Below, one piece after another: positions 21,601 through 29,692 of a stretch of DNA of 64,000 nucleotides. How positions within the stretch are numbered: the stretch's first letter is position 1; every line of letters begins with the position of its first letter. The stretch lies in assembly GCF_002025705.1 (NCBI RefSeq), contig NZ_CP018846.1, forward strand, positions 1,231,501 to 1,295,500. The letters are read 5' to 3'. A model generated the notes under the pieces. The model worked only from the letters and a program-made list of their open reading frames with translations. It did not search any database and was not told where the DNA came from. The DNA is from Pseudomonas putida. GTDB taxonomy: Bacteria > Pseudomonadota > Gammaproteobacteria > Pseudomonadales > Pseudomonadaceae. The translations under genes were made by a program, and so were the position numbers.

Positions 21601-23766
21601 GCGCGTCTGGCTGATGGTACGGTTCAGGCCGTCGTAGTAGGTAGAAGTGACAACGTTGGTGGTATCGGTTTCGGTCATCCCGGCTTGTTGGCCTGCTGCG
21701 GCGACCAGCTGATAGGTATATGTGCGCACGGCCGCGTTCGCGCTGTTGGCAGCGATCGTCTGTTTCACCAGCCGTTGTAGCGCATCGTATTCATAGGCGG
21801 TGACTACGCCGTGAATATCCTGCTCGGTCAGCTTGTCGCCGGTCAGGCTCGACAGGGTAGTGACCAGGCTTTTCTGTTGCCCTTTGCAGGTTACGGTTTC
21901 TTTGATTTCCAGCGGTGCATTACGTTTTTTCGTGGTTGCGCCCGGGTAGTGCCAGCGGGTGGAAACTTTCTCCTGGCTGGCCAGCAGACCTTTGGCTTCG
22001 GCGTTGTACAGGGTTCGGTCTTCGGTGCTCTGGCGGCCATGCAGTGCGGGTTGATCCGGTGCACGGTGGTAACCCAGTTCGGTCAGTTCCAGTGTCACCT
22101 CTGCCTCATCAAGGCCGTGGGACAGTGTGGTGCTTTCCGCCACCAGGTACTGGTTCGGGATGCTGGCAATGCGGCTGGCGTCGGTCAGCGCGTCGAACAG
22201 GCGATAGCGGTAGCGCGTGGTGAGCACGGGTGCGCCATTCTCGACCGCTACAGGTTTGGGCAGGGTGGGTTCCATGTCGTCTGGCGGCGTCCAGGATGGC
22301 CGCGCCCCAGCCGGGTAAACGGTACGCTGCTTGAGGCTGCGCACAAAGCCGTGCGGGTCGGCTGGGCAGCCGTCACTGGCCTCTGCCGTGTAGTACTCGC
22401 TGACGGTCTGTATACCGTTGGGCTGAACCTCCAGGGTCTGATTACCATGCTCATCGTAGTCGGTGAAGGTGACTTCCTGGCGCAGCTTGTTGGTGTCGCT
22501 CTTCATCCGCCAGCGCTGTATGACGAACTTGACCATCTGGAAGTACCGCGGCTGCAGGGCGAAGCCCAGTGCCGGTTTTTCGTGGTAAAGGGTTTCGGTC
22601 TCGTGGATGTGCCAGTCCTTGACCGGCTCTGGCGGCTCTTCACCCTGCGGCGGCAGCACCTGGGCCACGGGGCCATACTGCTCGGTGCTTTGCTTTGTCA
22701 TCAGGTGGTAGCGGTTGTAATGGCTGATGACCTTGCGAACGACTTCACCGCCTACCTGTTGTGTCTGGGTCGAGGTGTAGAAATAGCCAGCGCTGTTAGG
22801 GACTTTGTAGAGCGTATCTTCGCCCTCGGTCCAGGGCTGGCCGCTATTGCCACCCATGAAATTCTCTGCCGAAAAGGCAAAATGGGTAACCATTTTCGGT
22901 TGTTTGAAACCAGGGTCGATGCTGTGGCTTGCGACCTTGGGCAGCTTGGGTCTTGGTGCCCCTGTGGGCATCAAGTGGCCGCTGTCGTCGTAGCTGAGGG
23001 TTTCGACGCTGCCAGTAGGGGTATATACGGTCTTCAGGCAGGTCATGTCTTGGGTCGAGGCATTGTTGAGGTATTCAAAGCGCCAGTTGGCGTTGTCAGC
23101 ACTGGGCAACATAACCTTGGTCACCTGGCGAGCGGTGAGCTCGACAGTGAAGGTGCTGGCCCTATCGTCTGGATGCAAGTGGATGTTGTAGCGGTTCAGG
23201 CTTGGGTATTCCACCCACAGCAGGCGCTTGCCCGTGGCATCGCGAACTTCGCTCAGGCAAAGGTGGCTGAGGTTGTCAGGCTTGATGTAGGACAATTCGA
23301 TCCAGTGCGCAGATATTGCATAGATCCGGTGTGGCAGCGCCACCCGCTGGCCATTGCTGACGTGGGCGCGCAGGTGTTCGACCATGCCGGAGCGGTGAAC
23401 GACGCGGTAGTTGTCCGCGTCATCCTTGTAAAACTCGAAACTCACCAGTTTTTGTTCACTGATGCGGGCCGGTTTGGGTTCGTCGCTGGTCACGCGATAG
23501 TTTTCACCGGTGATCAGTGACAAGGCTTTGCTGCCAAGGTCGTACTGTGTGAGGTTGATGCCCCACCCTATACCGTAGCCGCTGTCTGCATCGTTGAGCG
23601 GGCTGAAGTCCAGGCGCAGGGGGAGGTTAGGGCCGATCAGGTCATTGGCGACCAACTTTGGCAGTTCGATGCCGAGTGTGTACTGACCGGTACGCGGGTC
23701 GACCTGGCCTTGCATGAAACCGAGAAAGTTGAACGCATTGGAGTGTGTGGCGGATGTAGCGATCAT
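18604..23766 (-). CDS. RHS/YD-repeat protein with collagen-like tail (TccC-like N-terminus)
   Basis: A 1720-aa YD-repeat protein that lacks a signal peptide. Residues 1-700 resemble the beta-propeller and shell start of insecticidal TccC/RHS proteins (SNAFNFLGFMQGQVDPRTGQYT). YD repeats follow (YDDDGNML, YDGHDHLVGV), and the RHS core ends near residue 1452 with GINPYQYCLGDPVNWRDPSGH. The 268-residue tail has two or three Gly/Ala-rich hydrophobic segments (about 1476-1575), a helical coiled-coil stretch (about 1590-1632), twelve Gly-x-y triplets (about 1636-1671) and a short polar end. No immunity gene follows. The ribosome site AAGGAG precedes the ATG. It is 22 nt downstream of the secreted-protein gene. 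Confidence 0.88.
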   Translation of the reverse strand: MIATSATHSNAFNFLGFMQGQVDPRTGQYTLGIELPKLVANDLIGPNLPLRLDFSPLNDADSGYGIGWGINLTQYDLGSKALSLITGENYRVTSDEPKPARISEQKLVSFEFYKDDADNYRVVHRSGMVEHLRAHVSNGQRVALPHRIYAISAHWIELSYIKPDNLSHLCLSEVRDATGKRLLWVEYPSLNRYNIHLHPDDRASTFTVELTARQVTKVMLPSADNANWRFEYLNNASTQDMTCLKTVYTPTGSVETLSYDDSGHLMPTGAPRPKLPKVASHSIDPGFKQPKMVTHFAFSAENFMGGNSGQPWTEGEDTLYKVPNSAGYFYTSTQTQQVGGEVVRKVISHYNRYHLMTKQSTEQYGPVAQVLPPQGEEPPEPVKDWHIHETETLYHEKPALGFALQPRYFQMVKFVIQRWRMKSDTNKLRQEVTFTDYDEHGNQTLEVQPNGIQTVSEYYTAEASDGCPADPHGFVRSLKQRTVYPAGARPSWTPPDDMEPTLPKPVAVENGAPVLTTRYRYRLFDALTDASRIASIPNQYLVAESTTLSHGLDEAEVTLELTELGYHRAPDQPALHGRQSTEDRTLYNAEAKGLLASQEKVSTRWHYPGATTKKRNAPLEIKETVTCKGQQKSLVTTLSSLTGDKLTEQDIHGVVTAYEYDALQRLVKQTIAANSANAAVRTYTYQLVAAAGQQAGMTETDTTNVVTSTYYDGLNRTISQTRKTEGAQQPQLVYQANHDELGQLIDETVHDHHPRLTGTTLATKTQYTYGAWGEVCETLNADGTRQHSAYSPFGEQGDMTASWMTGTGQPTLRQHFTLTQDNLDEKPWQVQRLDAEGKEAGRQNFFYDGVGQSTREEQRIRDPLDPRRELLSINRYTYDAYGRMTQTERPDKTLMSRTFAAHSRNELVEALYAHQKQGVDGTLACRRTFDGQERLLTLNAGPRQETYEYKDENGNDSEQVLMSKRTTAAKRVFTFSYDPSLSLEPKTVTVGSNQPARYDYDRKTTAINSASNVEGERRYSYTDQGYLLNETWEDKVNASTYVCDHTTSLQGRPLLREDSDQQTTEHGYDNLGRLSWTTQGNLRADFTYDDDGRLKLTRTQDLTSLHRIDCEQRYDSHGQEVERTLTRYNDQTKGMVLRITHVWRDDGLLHSRTLQRDGEDELTETFEYDLRKRLESYLCEGEPSALPSNAKGRPIEEQSFKYDLLDNLIECKTWFADGGRDTATYTCDGFQLKKVTHTHEDYLASCDFSYDDDGNMLNDEAGNQLVYDDHGRLEQVLDATGQPLYSYRYDGHDHLVGVRHRNSAEVLRRYQNERLHSTVDGDVLTQYLYDGERPLGLQANNDNGATRLLLTNMSNSVLGESTQNALTEARYSAYGDTDQQDPDKALQGLLAFNGEARERTLGWYLLGRGYRAYNPQLMRFHSPDSMPPEVAGINPYQYCLGDPVNWRDPSGHVSYRAPTTPPATGGTKRKKTSKTSLWITLGLSIGAALLSIIPFAQSAAVAVSTIGFSALSVWSKVWLAVGVAGVATQVAGLAIQGVATNEDDPEKANLLWAIGGGLSFLGAMMTGVAAYKLNSVVAKMKGVGRWEQFKDATKETLAKVIKKQKAIGRNLGKANNRLNKLEARVNALEQKPPIPGKDGAQGPQGLQGPQGVQGPPGVQGPPGIQGPPGEVISKNPVYGIDLDSGLPPSSPVAKQAGSSNWSFQPQDRVHTTYNNYWSKR
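18757..18863 (-). repeat. tandem repeat encoding collagen-like Gly-x-y triplets
   Basis: Near-identical 18-nt units (GGAGGGCCTTGTACGCCT on the plus strand) encode GVQGPP-type hexapeptides. The whole tract is twelve Gly-x-y triplets (GKD, GAQ, GPQ, GLQ, GPQ, GVQ, GPP and so on). Such repeats can change in number by slippage. Confidence 0.9.
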
Positions 23767-23788
23767 GGCATAACTCCTTGGCGAGCAA

Positions 23789-25084
23789 CTAGTTGGAGGC
23801 GGGGCTGCGCAGCCTGGCGCACAGATAGCGGGTCAAGTTGTTTTCGTCACCGCGATGAGCCCGGCCTACCATGACCTGATTCAAGGGGCATTCAGACTCA
23901 CCGTTATGCTCTGGGTAGCCGTGATCGTTATTTTCCTTGCCGCTCTCGGTGTTGGGCGTGCTCCATTTGCCAGGCAGTACCGTAACGCGGGTGCTTTCTG
24001 AAGGCGCGCCCTGATAAAGTTCGGCACAGCGATAGTCGGTACGGCCATTATCGTCGCCCTTATCGTCGCCTGTATCATCTTCTGGCCAGTCGCTGGGGTT
24101 CGAATAGCCATGGCCGCGGCCGATCATTACTTGGTCGACAGGGCAGGTGAAGTAGTAATAGTCGGTATTGTTCCAGTTGTTGTCACGGACCAGTTCATTG
24201 CAGGTTTTGTAGCGGTTTTTGTCGTCGTCAAACTTGGCGTCTAACCTGACACCGCATTCGCGAAACATGGGTGACCACGCCGACGGTTTTGTGTTTACGT
24301 CTTTGATGCTTGTGCATTTGTACTGAGTGTCCGCATTCTCGTCCCCCTTGTGTTTGCGCCCGGTCATGACCTGGCCTTCCGGGCATTGCCACTTTCTGCT
24401 TGCACTTTCTTTGACGGCACTGCTCCACGCTGTGGCGGGGACACTATAATAGGTGCCTATTTTTGTTGTCTTGTTGGTCGATGTTGTAATGCGCACACAC
24501 GACAGCGTGTAGGTCATGCGTTCAGTCGTACCGCTCACGCCAAAGTCTTCAACCTTTACTTCCTCGCTGACTTGGTCCCCGGACGGTGAACGGTTCGAAG
24601 CGAAGCCTTTGAAATTAAGCGCACTGATACTTTCTTCAACAAGCGTTGCACCGGCTGCTCCGGTTTTTAGTTTGACCCAAAAGTTTTTGTTGGTGGACGG
24701 GTCGCGTTCGCGTTCGAAACTGCTGCCCAAGGTGGTGTCACACAGGTAGTCGTCTGTGAGCAGCACCTGGGTGGCCGGTGGCATATTCTCCATGGAGATG
24801 GAAGCGACCCGCAGGCCATAACATTCGGAAGCAGGGTTGTTGAGCAGCACATCAACTGTACGGCTACTGCCGGCCGGCAGGACGTTGATCGTGCAGCTGG
24901 CATTACTGTCGTTCTCAGGGTCTGTAATATTGCCCTTCTTGCCGTACAGGGTAATGCTCCCGTTTTCATTGGCAGAGGGTATTGCCGCGTGTACGACGCT
25001 GCTGGGCAAGACGCCAGCAGCGCCAATGGTCAATACGATAAGGCTACGTCGGGCCAAGCGACCAAGGGGGCGGGTAAATAACAT
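23789..25084 (-). CDS. secreted protein with Cys-bounded QVM-GR repeats
   Basis: A 431-aa protein with an N-terminal signal peptide (about 1-33, ending VVHA). The N-terminal half looks beta-rich with a few Cys. The C-terminal half has three repeats of the pattern C-P-x2-QVM-x-GR-x-H ... DEN/DDN ... Y-x-C (CPEGQVMTGRKHKGDEN, CPVDQVMIGRGH, CPLNQVMVGRAHRGDEN). Each is bounded by a Cys pair, with the second expanded by an Asp-rich insert. I do not recognise a named family. The pattern suggests a disulfide-bonded binding module. GGAGG sits seven bases before the ATG. It is probably co-transcribed with the RHS gene 22 nt downstream. Confidence 0.72.
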   Translation of the reverse strand: MLFTRPLGRLARRSLIVLTIGAAGVLPSSVVHAAIPSANENGSITLYGKKGNITDPENDSNASCTINVLPAGSSRTVDVLLNNPASECYGLRVASISMENMPPATQVLLTDDYLCDTTLGSSFERERDPSTNKNFWVKLKTGAAGATLVEESISALNFKGFASNRSPSGDQVSEEVKVEDFGVSGTTERMTYTLSCVRITTSTNKTTKIGTYYSVPATAWSSAVKESASRKWQCPEGQVMTGRKHKGDENADTQYKCTSIKDVNTKPSAWSPMFRECGVRLDAKFDDDKNRYKTCNELVRDNNWNNTDYYYFTCPVDQVMIGRGHGYSNPSDWPEDDTGDDKGDDNGRTDYRCAELYQGAPSESTRVTVLPGKWSTPNTESGKENNDHGYPEHNGESECPLNQVMVGRAHRGDENNLTRYLCARLRSPASN

Positions 25085-25299
25085 TTTATTTCCTCCAGAT
25101 GAGGCTCGGTACTAATGGGGTGAAATAAGTGGCGCTGGAAGGGCCGTTGTGAATCTTGCAGTCTGCGGAGCGTGCATGCTGCAAAGCTGGAGGATAAAAG
25201 TGCAGGTGGTTTTTTGCACCTGATAGAAATACTAGGCCGGTGGGCGTGTTGGTTTATGCGTGAACATTTCAATTTAAATTATTGTCAGGGCAGGGTCAC

Positions 25300-25315
25300 C
25301 TGGCAAAAATAACAG
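25300..25315 (+). promoter_or_regulatory. island dyad motif, copy 2
   Basis: CTGGCAAAAATAACAG, followed by GT as in copy 1. It lies 113 bp upstream of the 604-aa gene start and 215 bp upstream of the divergent secreted-protein start. Confidence 0.55.
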
Positions 25316-25356
25316 GTCGGTGCCGCAGGCTGCCGGCAGTGATTGACGGCGGCTAC

Positions 25357-25372
25357 CTATTATTTTTGCCAG
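25357..25372 (-). promoter_or_regulatory. island dyad motif, copy 3
   Basis: CTATTATTTTTGCCAG, the reverse complement of CTGGCAAAAATAATAG. It is inverted relative to copy 2 and centred about 57 bp away. It lies 55 bp before the 604-aa gene start. Confidence 0.55.
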
Positions 25373-25427
25373 TAGGCAGCTGTTGAGCCACGGGGTAAAA
25401 AAGAGTGAACCTGTGGAGTTCAAAAAT

Positions 25428-27242
25428 ATGACCCTGACGAAACAAGTGGCGCGCTACCCGTTGCCCAGTATTCCCCTGTTGACGGATAAACTTGAAATCG
25501 ACGTGGATGCCTTGCAAGGCGCTGACCTTCCGACGTTTGTGAATTATCCCGGTATCAAGACCGGCGACGTAATTACGGTGATCTGGCGAGGTGCCAGTGG
25601 GAGCGGAGTGCCGTTCGACGACCTGGAGTCGGGCACGCCTGTGATTGACCCGGACCCGACCGTAGGGATGCTTGTGCACATCCGAAACCAGACCCTTGTG
25701 AGTGCCAGGAGCGGCGCAGGGTTCTATTCCTATCGGGTCAATGGGGATGAGGCCACCGAGTCGTTCCGGTTGTTCTGCCTGGTGGGGCTGGTCGATAGGC
25801 CAGTCTGGGAGGAACGCCTGGGTGTGGTGCAAGTACTTGAATCCCACGATCAGGTCATCGACTACGGCGCTCTAGGTAGCGCGGGTGCCACTGTGTATAT
25901 CCCTCATTACCAGGCCATGCAGGTGGGTGATGCAGTGACATTGGTGCTCAATGGCACTGACGAGGACGGCAAGCCGGTAGCGGAAACGACTTTCGACTGT
26001 TCCCCCCAGGCGGCTGACCTGGGTAATGCACTGAAGTGCCCGATCCGTCGTAGTGAATTGCGCGACCTGGTGAACGGGCGAGCCGAACTTCACTACCTGA
26101 TCACATTGAAAGGGAAGACCGCCCCACTGCAGTCGCCTGGTCAGAAATTTGCGGTAATGGAGAAGCCTGTTCACAGGCATCCGTACTTGCCGGCTCTGAG
26201 CATCGAAGGTTTCTCCGGCGATGTGTTGAACCCGGACGCTTTCCTCGATGGGCTGATCATCCAGGCGCGATGCCCAGCGCTGGCCAGGGCGGGTGACTGG
26301 GTGCTGTGCCACTGGAGCGGTGGGAGGGTGGAGAACCGCCACATCCTGGCACTGCGTCTGGATGCGAGCAACCTGCCAGATGGGCTGCTTCAGTTCAGCC
26401 TGGGCCCCGAGGCGCTGATCGATAGTGTCGGCGATGAAATTGAACTGTTCTTCCAGATCGCGCGTGAGGGGTGGGCGCTGAGTTCGTTGCTCCTGTCGTT
26501 CAAAGTCGAGCGTGCGCGAGGGCCTCGCCTGGCACCGACCATTGAGAAGACCACCCCCGAAGCAGACGCCGCTGTTGGGTCGGCCATTGAGTTCAGAGGC
26601 GGGGCTTGGGTCAATGTGCCTCCTGATGCAGTACAGGCCTCGGACAAAGTAAAGGTGCACTGGGAGGGCGACCCCTATGCCGGCTGCGTTACGGTCGAAA
26701 CACCGGATGATCCGAATGCCCCATTGCGGTTCAAGATTCCTGCCGAGTACATCGCCGCCAACATGGAGCAGAGCAATGACGCCTCTGCCAAGCGCTTCCC
26801 GGTGTCCTACACCCTTGTCACCGATACCGGCGAACTGCCCTCGGAAGCGTTGCGGCTGAGAATCCAGCCAGTGCCACGAGGCAACTACCAGCAGGTGATC
26901 TGCGACGAAGCAGATGGGCTGGGCAACCTGAGTATAGGCGCTCTCAAAGCGGACCCCTCCCTGGTGCTTCGTAGCTGGCCATTCATGGCCGTCGGCAATC
27001 GGGTGACGATCTCGGTGACCGGCGTGCTGGCCGTTGGTGGTGAGTACAAGAAGACTTTGCGCGATGCGCAAAAGGTCGATGCCGGCGAAGTTGCTAAAGG
27101 CATGGTGGTGGCGACGGTGCCCTTGCAGGACCTGAAGGGGCTGGCAATCGACTCGCGCATGAGCATGAAGGCAGAGATCAGCTTCGATGATGGTCAGTCC
27201 ACTCACGCAGTACCGGACAGCAACGTTGCGATCCGGTCTTGA
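25428..27242 (+). CDS. multidomain protein with five Ig-like modules, unknown function
   Basis: A 604-aa protein with no signal peptide and no membrane segment. Five tandem modules of about 100-110 residues each carry G-D-x-V-x3-W-x-G early (KTGDVITVIWRG, QVGDAVTLVLNG, RAGDWVLCHWSG, QASDKVKVHWEG, AVGNRVTISVTG). A strand such as FPVSYTLVTDTGELPS comes about 50 residues later. This spacing suggests Ig-like beta-sandwiches. Related modules are in the proteins at 36837 and 41251. The ATG at 25428 with GGAG nine bases upstream is preferred over a TTG at 25383. It is the first gene of a probable four-gene operon. Function is unknown. Confidence 0.7.
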   Translation: MTLTKQVARYPLPSIPLLTDKLEIDVDALQGADLPTFVNYPGIKTGDVITVIWRGASGSGVPFDDLESGTPVIDPDPTVGMLVHIRNQTLVSARSGAGFYSYRVNGDEATESFRLFCLVGLVDRPVWEERLGVVQVLESHDQVIDYGALGSAGATVYIPHYQAMQVGDAVTLVLNGTDEDGKPVAETTFDCSPQAADLGNALKCPIRRSELRDLVNGRAELHYLITLKGKTAPLQSPGQKFAVMEKPVHRHPYLPALSIEGFSGDVLNPDAFLDGLIIQARCPALARAGDWVLCHWSGGRVENRHILALRLDASNLPDGLLQFSLGPEALIDSVGDEIELFFQIAREGWALSSLLLSFKVERARGPRLAPTIEKTTPEADAAVGSAIEFRGGAWVNVPPDAVQASDKVKVHWEGDPYAGCVTVETPDDPNAPLRFKIPAEYIAANMEQSNDASAKRFPVSYTLVTDTGELPSEALRLRIQPVPRGNYQQVICDEADGLGNLSIGALKADPSLVLRSWPFMAVGNRVTISVTGVLAVGGEYKKTLRDAQKVDAGEVAKGMVVATVPLQDLKGLAIDSRMSMKAEISFDDGQSTHAVPDSNVAIRS

Positions 27243-27292
27243 TGCCATTAAGGCAATCACACTCATGTGAGCAATACGCTCGAGGATACTAA

Positions 27293-29692
27293 ATGAAAAA
27301 GCAATCTTTGGCCGATTTCCTGAAGGAAATGGCAAAAAAACCGCAAACACTTGACTGGGATGTGGTGGCGGCATTTGACCGTGACAAGACCAACTATCTG
27401 CTGCTGCAGGATTACATTTCCCGTTTTGGCAAAGACTCATTGTTTGATCCTGTGGATGGTTCGGAGTCCACGGGTGGGACCACGCATACAATGGACGGCC
27501 TGCAACTGGACAAGCCGCGGCTATCGTTCGATAACGCTGTCATCACCGAGTCGCGGGCCCGCTGCGTGATGCGAACGGTGGGCGGCAAAATCTACGAGAC
27601 CACGACCCCGCAAGGCACCACGCGTAAAGAAATAAAACGTTTTGGCATCTCGGACGGCCTGGTGGGGCCAATCTTGACGATGACCATTAACTTGAGAAAT
27701 ACGCCGGGAACTGTAACGAGTGCGGGCGCCGTGGAGCTTGATCTGGCAGGCAACGGTGCAGCGAACTTTGAGTTCACGGGGGTGGATACTGCTTACGAGT
27801 CTGTAAAATTGGGCACTTATCTGAAAAGCACGATCGAAAAATGGGGCGATGATAAGAAAAAATTCCAACTTGGTGAGCTACGAAAGAACCCTGAAGACCC
27901 TTTGCAACCGGGAGAGTTTAGAGTATTGACGCGTCCTGCGCCTGGTGCGACTGCGCGACATGCCGATAACTTTGGTGACGGTGAAGTGCTGTTGATGATC
28001 GGGCTGGATGACCGCGAAGGTAAGTTGCCGCCGTCCGACACGTCAATTCCCTACTTGTTGCCGGATGGGTATTCGAGCAATTTGGTGATCAGTTTTGAAC
28101 AAATCCTCAAACGTATGATGTATGAGACGTTGATCAAGCGTCCAGAGCTGAGTGGGGCCAAGTTTGATGAGGTTAGTGTCGGCAATTTCAAGCGCTACGT
28201 CGCCGTAGGTGGTGGTTACTCAACCCATCTCGTTCTAAGAACTTGGGATGGTTGGAGCCTCGGATTTCCATTGACTGAACTGCCATTCAAAAGTGCGACG
28301 CCATTTACACTCGAACTTGGCAGTGGCGCCATGATCGTAAAATGGGCGGGGAGCAATGAGATAGTCGGGAAAGCCAGTACATGGGTCGTAAATCCTCCAT
28401 ACCCTCCCACTGAGATCAAGTATGAAGGAAAGATTCGCGTTGACTGGGACATAAAGTATACGTTCAAGGCCAAGCTGGGAAAGGACGCTAGTGGCCGCGC
28501 CATCATCGTGATCGAAGGCGTAGTCGATACGTTCGATTTCCGTACTGCATTCGTTAGCGGGAGTGGGGACGGTACTGCGAAAAAATGCTTCATGGATGGG
28601 TATGGTCAGGCCGGCCCTGAGCTTGCAGCGCGTTTCGAGAGGTTGCGCGACTTATCCGAAACACTTGGGTTCAGCCTCGACGCGTTCCGCTTTAACGGCC
28701 TGCTGTTCCCTGATGAGTCAGTGGTCGTGCCCAGAACGATCGAGCTGCCCGGTGACCTGACGGCATTGGGCGATCTAGCGCGTGCATTGACAGGCAACCG
28801 GCTCTCGCACAATGAAGTGACAGTAACGGCCGCAAGCAATCATACATTCACAGTCACCCCCGCACTTGAAGGTGTGGAATGGTCAGTCAGCCCGCTGCCA
28901 GGTGACCCCACTGGCGACGAGAACACGGGGACAATCGGTAAAAGCACTGGTGTGTATACCGCCCCTGCTGCTGACAGCTTCGGTTATGCCTTCAGGCGGG
29001 TCATCGTAACGGCAAAAAAAGGCGACTGGTCTGCCAATGCCTTGGTGCATTTGGTGGCGGCACCGGTTTCGGTGTTCCCTCTGGTTAACACGGTCAACCT
29101 GACTACCAAGGACGATGAGGGCAACGACCTCGGAGGTTATGTGGTCTGGGCAGGCTCCACCAATGGAGGGGCGCTGGACTGGAAGATCTCGGGTAATGCC
29201 GGCGGCTCACTGAAAGTTGTGGATGATCCCAATGTTCAGGATGCGCGGCAGTACTGGGCCGCTACAGACTTTCCGACAGATGGCGAGGGGCTTGAAAAAG
29301 TTCTGCGCGTGGACAAAGTGGAAGTCTCACAAGGAAGCGGCCCCGTTACAACGTGTGAAATGCTTCTCACGAAAACACCAAAGTCGGAGTACTTCTTTGA
29401 TTTTAAAGCGGTAGGGGGTGGCACGCAATTCGAGTTTTGGGTAACGGATGATGACGGGGAGAAAGTTCAACTGCCGGATACGGAGATTGAATGGCACCTT
29501 GTGAGTGGTAAGGGCACGTTGGATGAAAAAGGGGTATATAAGTTTGCTGACAATGCGGCTGATCATTATATCATCGTTGCTGCTATCGATTTAGAGGGGG
29601 GTAGCCGTAACCTGCAATGGAATTACAGAATTCTGACGCGGGCGATGCTCGACGCTTCTCAGGTGGCTACCCAACGGTCAGGAGTTAAGTAG
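27293..29692 (+). CDS. P47/OrfX-like TULIP-type protein
   Basis: A 799-aa protein without a signal peptide. The N-terminal LDWDVVAAFDRDKTNYLLLQDYI region (about 20-42; W22, N34) resembles the start of clostridial P47/OrfX proteins as I recall them. A segment near residues 205-280 (VLTRPAP, DGEVLLMIGLDDREGKLP, PYLLPDG) matches the P47 order of a DG-x-L-x-I strand, Arg and LP. These families fold as lipid-binding-like TULIP domains and sit in orfX-type botulinum toxin clusters. The C-terminal third has Ig-like modules (VEWSVSPLPG ... GVYTAPA; IEWHLVSGKGTLDEKGVY). Base composition is locally more AT-rich than the core genes. The next gene starts on the base after the stop. Confidence 0.65.
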   Translation: MKKQSLADFLKEMAKKPQTLDWDVVAAFDRDKTNYLLLQDYISRFGKDSLFDPVDGSESTGGTTHTMDGLQLDKPRLSFDNAVITESRARCVMRTVGGKIYETTTPQGTTRKEIKRFGISDGLVGPILTMTINLRNTPGTVTSAGAVELDLAGNGAANFEFTGVDTAYESVKLGTYLKSTIEKWGDDKKKFQLGELRKNPEDPLQPGEFRVLTRPAPGATARHADNFGDGEVLLMIGLDDREGKLPPSDTSIPYLLPDGYSSNLVISFEQILKRMMYETLIKRPELSGAKFDEVSVGNFKRYVAVGGGYSTHLVLRTWDGWSLGFPLTELPFKSATPFTLELGSGAMIVKWAGSNEIVGKASTWVVNPPYPPTEIKYEGKIRVDWDIKYTFKAKLGKDASGRAIIVIEGVVDTFDFRTAFVSGSGDGTAKKCFMDGYGQAGPELAARFERLRDLSETLGFSLDAFRFNGLLFPDESVVVPRTIELPGDLTALGDLARALTGNRLSHNEVTVTAASNHTFTVTPALEGVEWSVSPLPGDPTGDENTGTIGKSTGVYTAPAADSFGYAFRRVIVTAKKGDWSANALVHLVAAPVSVFPLVNTVNLTTKDDEGNDLGGYVVWAGSTNGGALDWKISGNAGGSLKVVDDPNVQDARQYWAATDFPTDGEGLEKVLRVDKVEVSQGSGPVTTCEMLLTKTPKSEYFFDFKAVGGGTQFEFWVTDDDGEKVQLPDTEIEWHLVSGKGTLDEKGVYKFADNAADHYIIVAAIDLEGGSRNLQWNYRILTRAMLDASQVATQRSGVK

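Larger units (their letters stand above)
25085..25427. promoter_or_regulatory. 343-bp divergent promoter region of the island
   Basis: No gene is seen. It separates the leftward secreted-protein/RHS pair from the rightward Ig-like/TULIP/RHS operon. It contains two oppositely oriented copies of the island dyad motif and a separate palindrome CAGGTG-N8-CACCTG (25203-25222). Promoter hexamers are not clear by eye. Confidence 0.5.
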
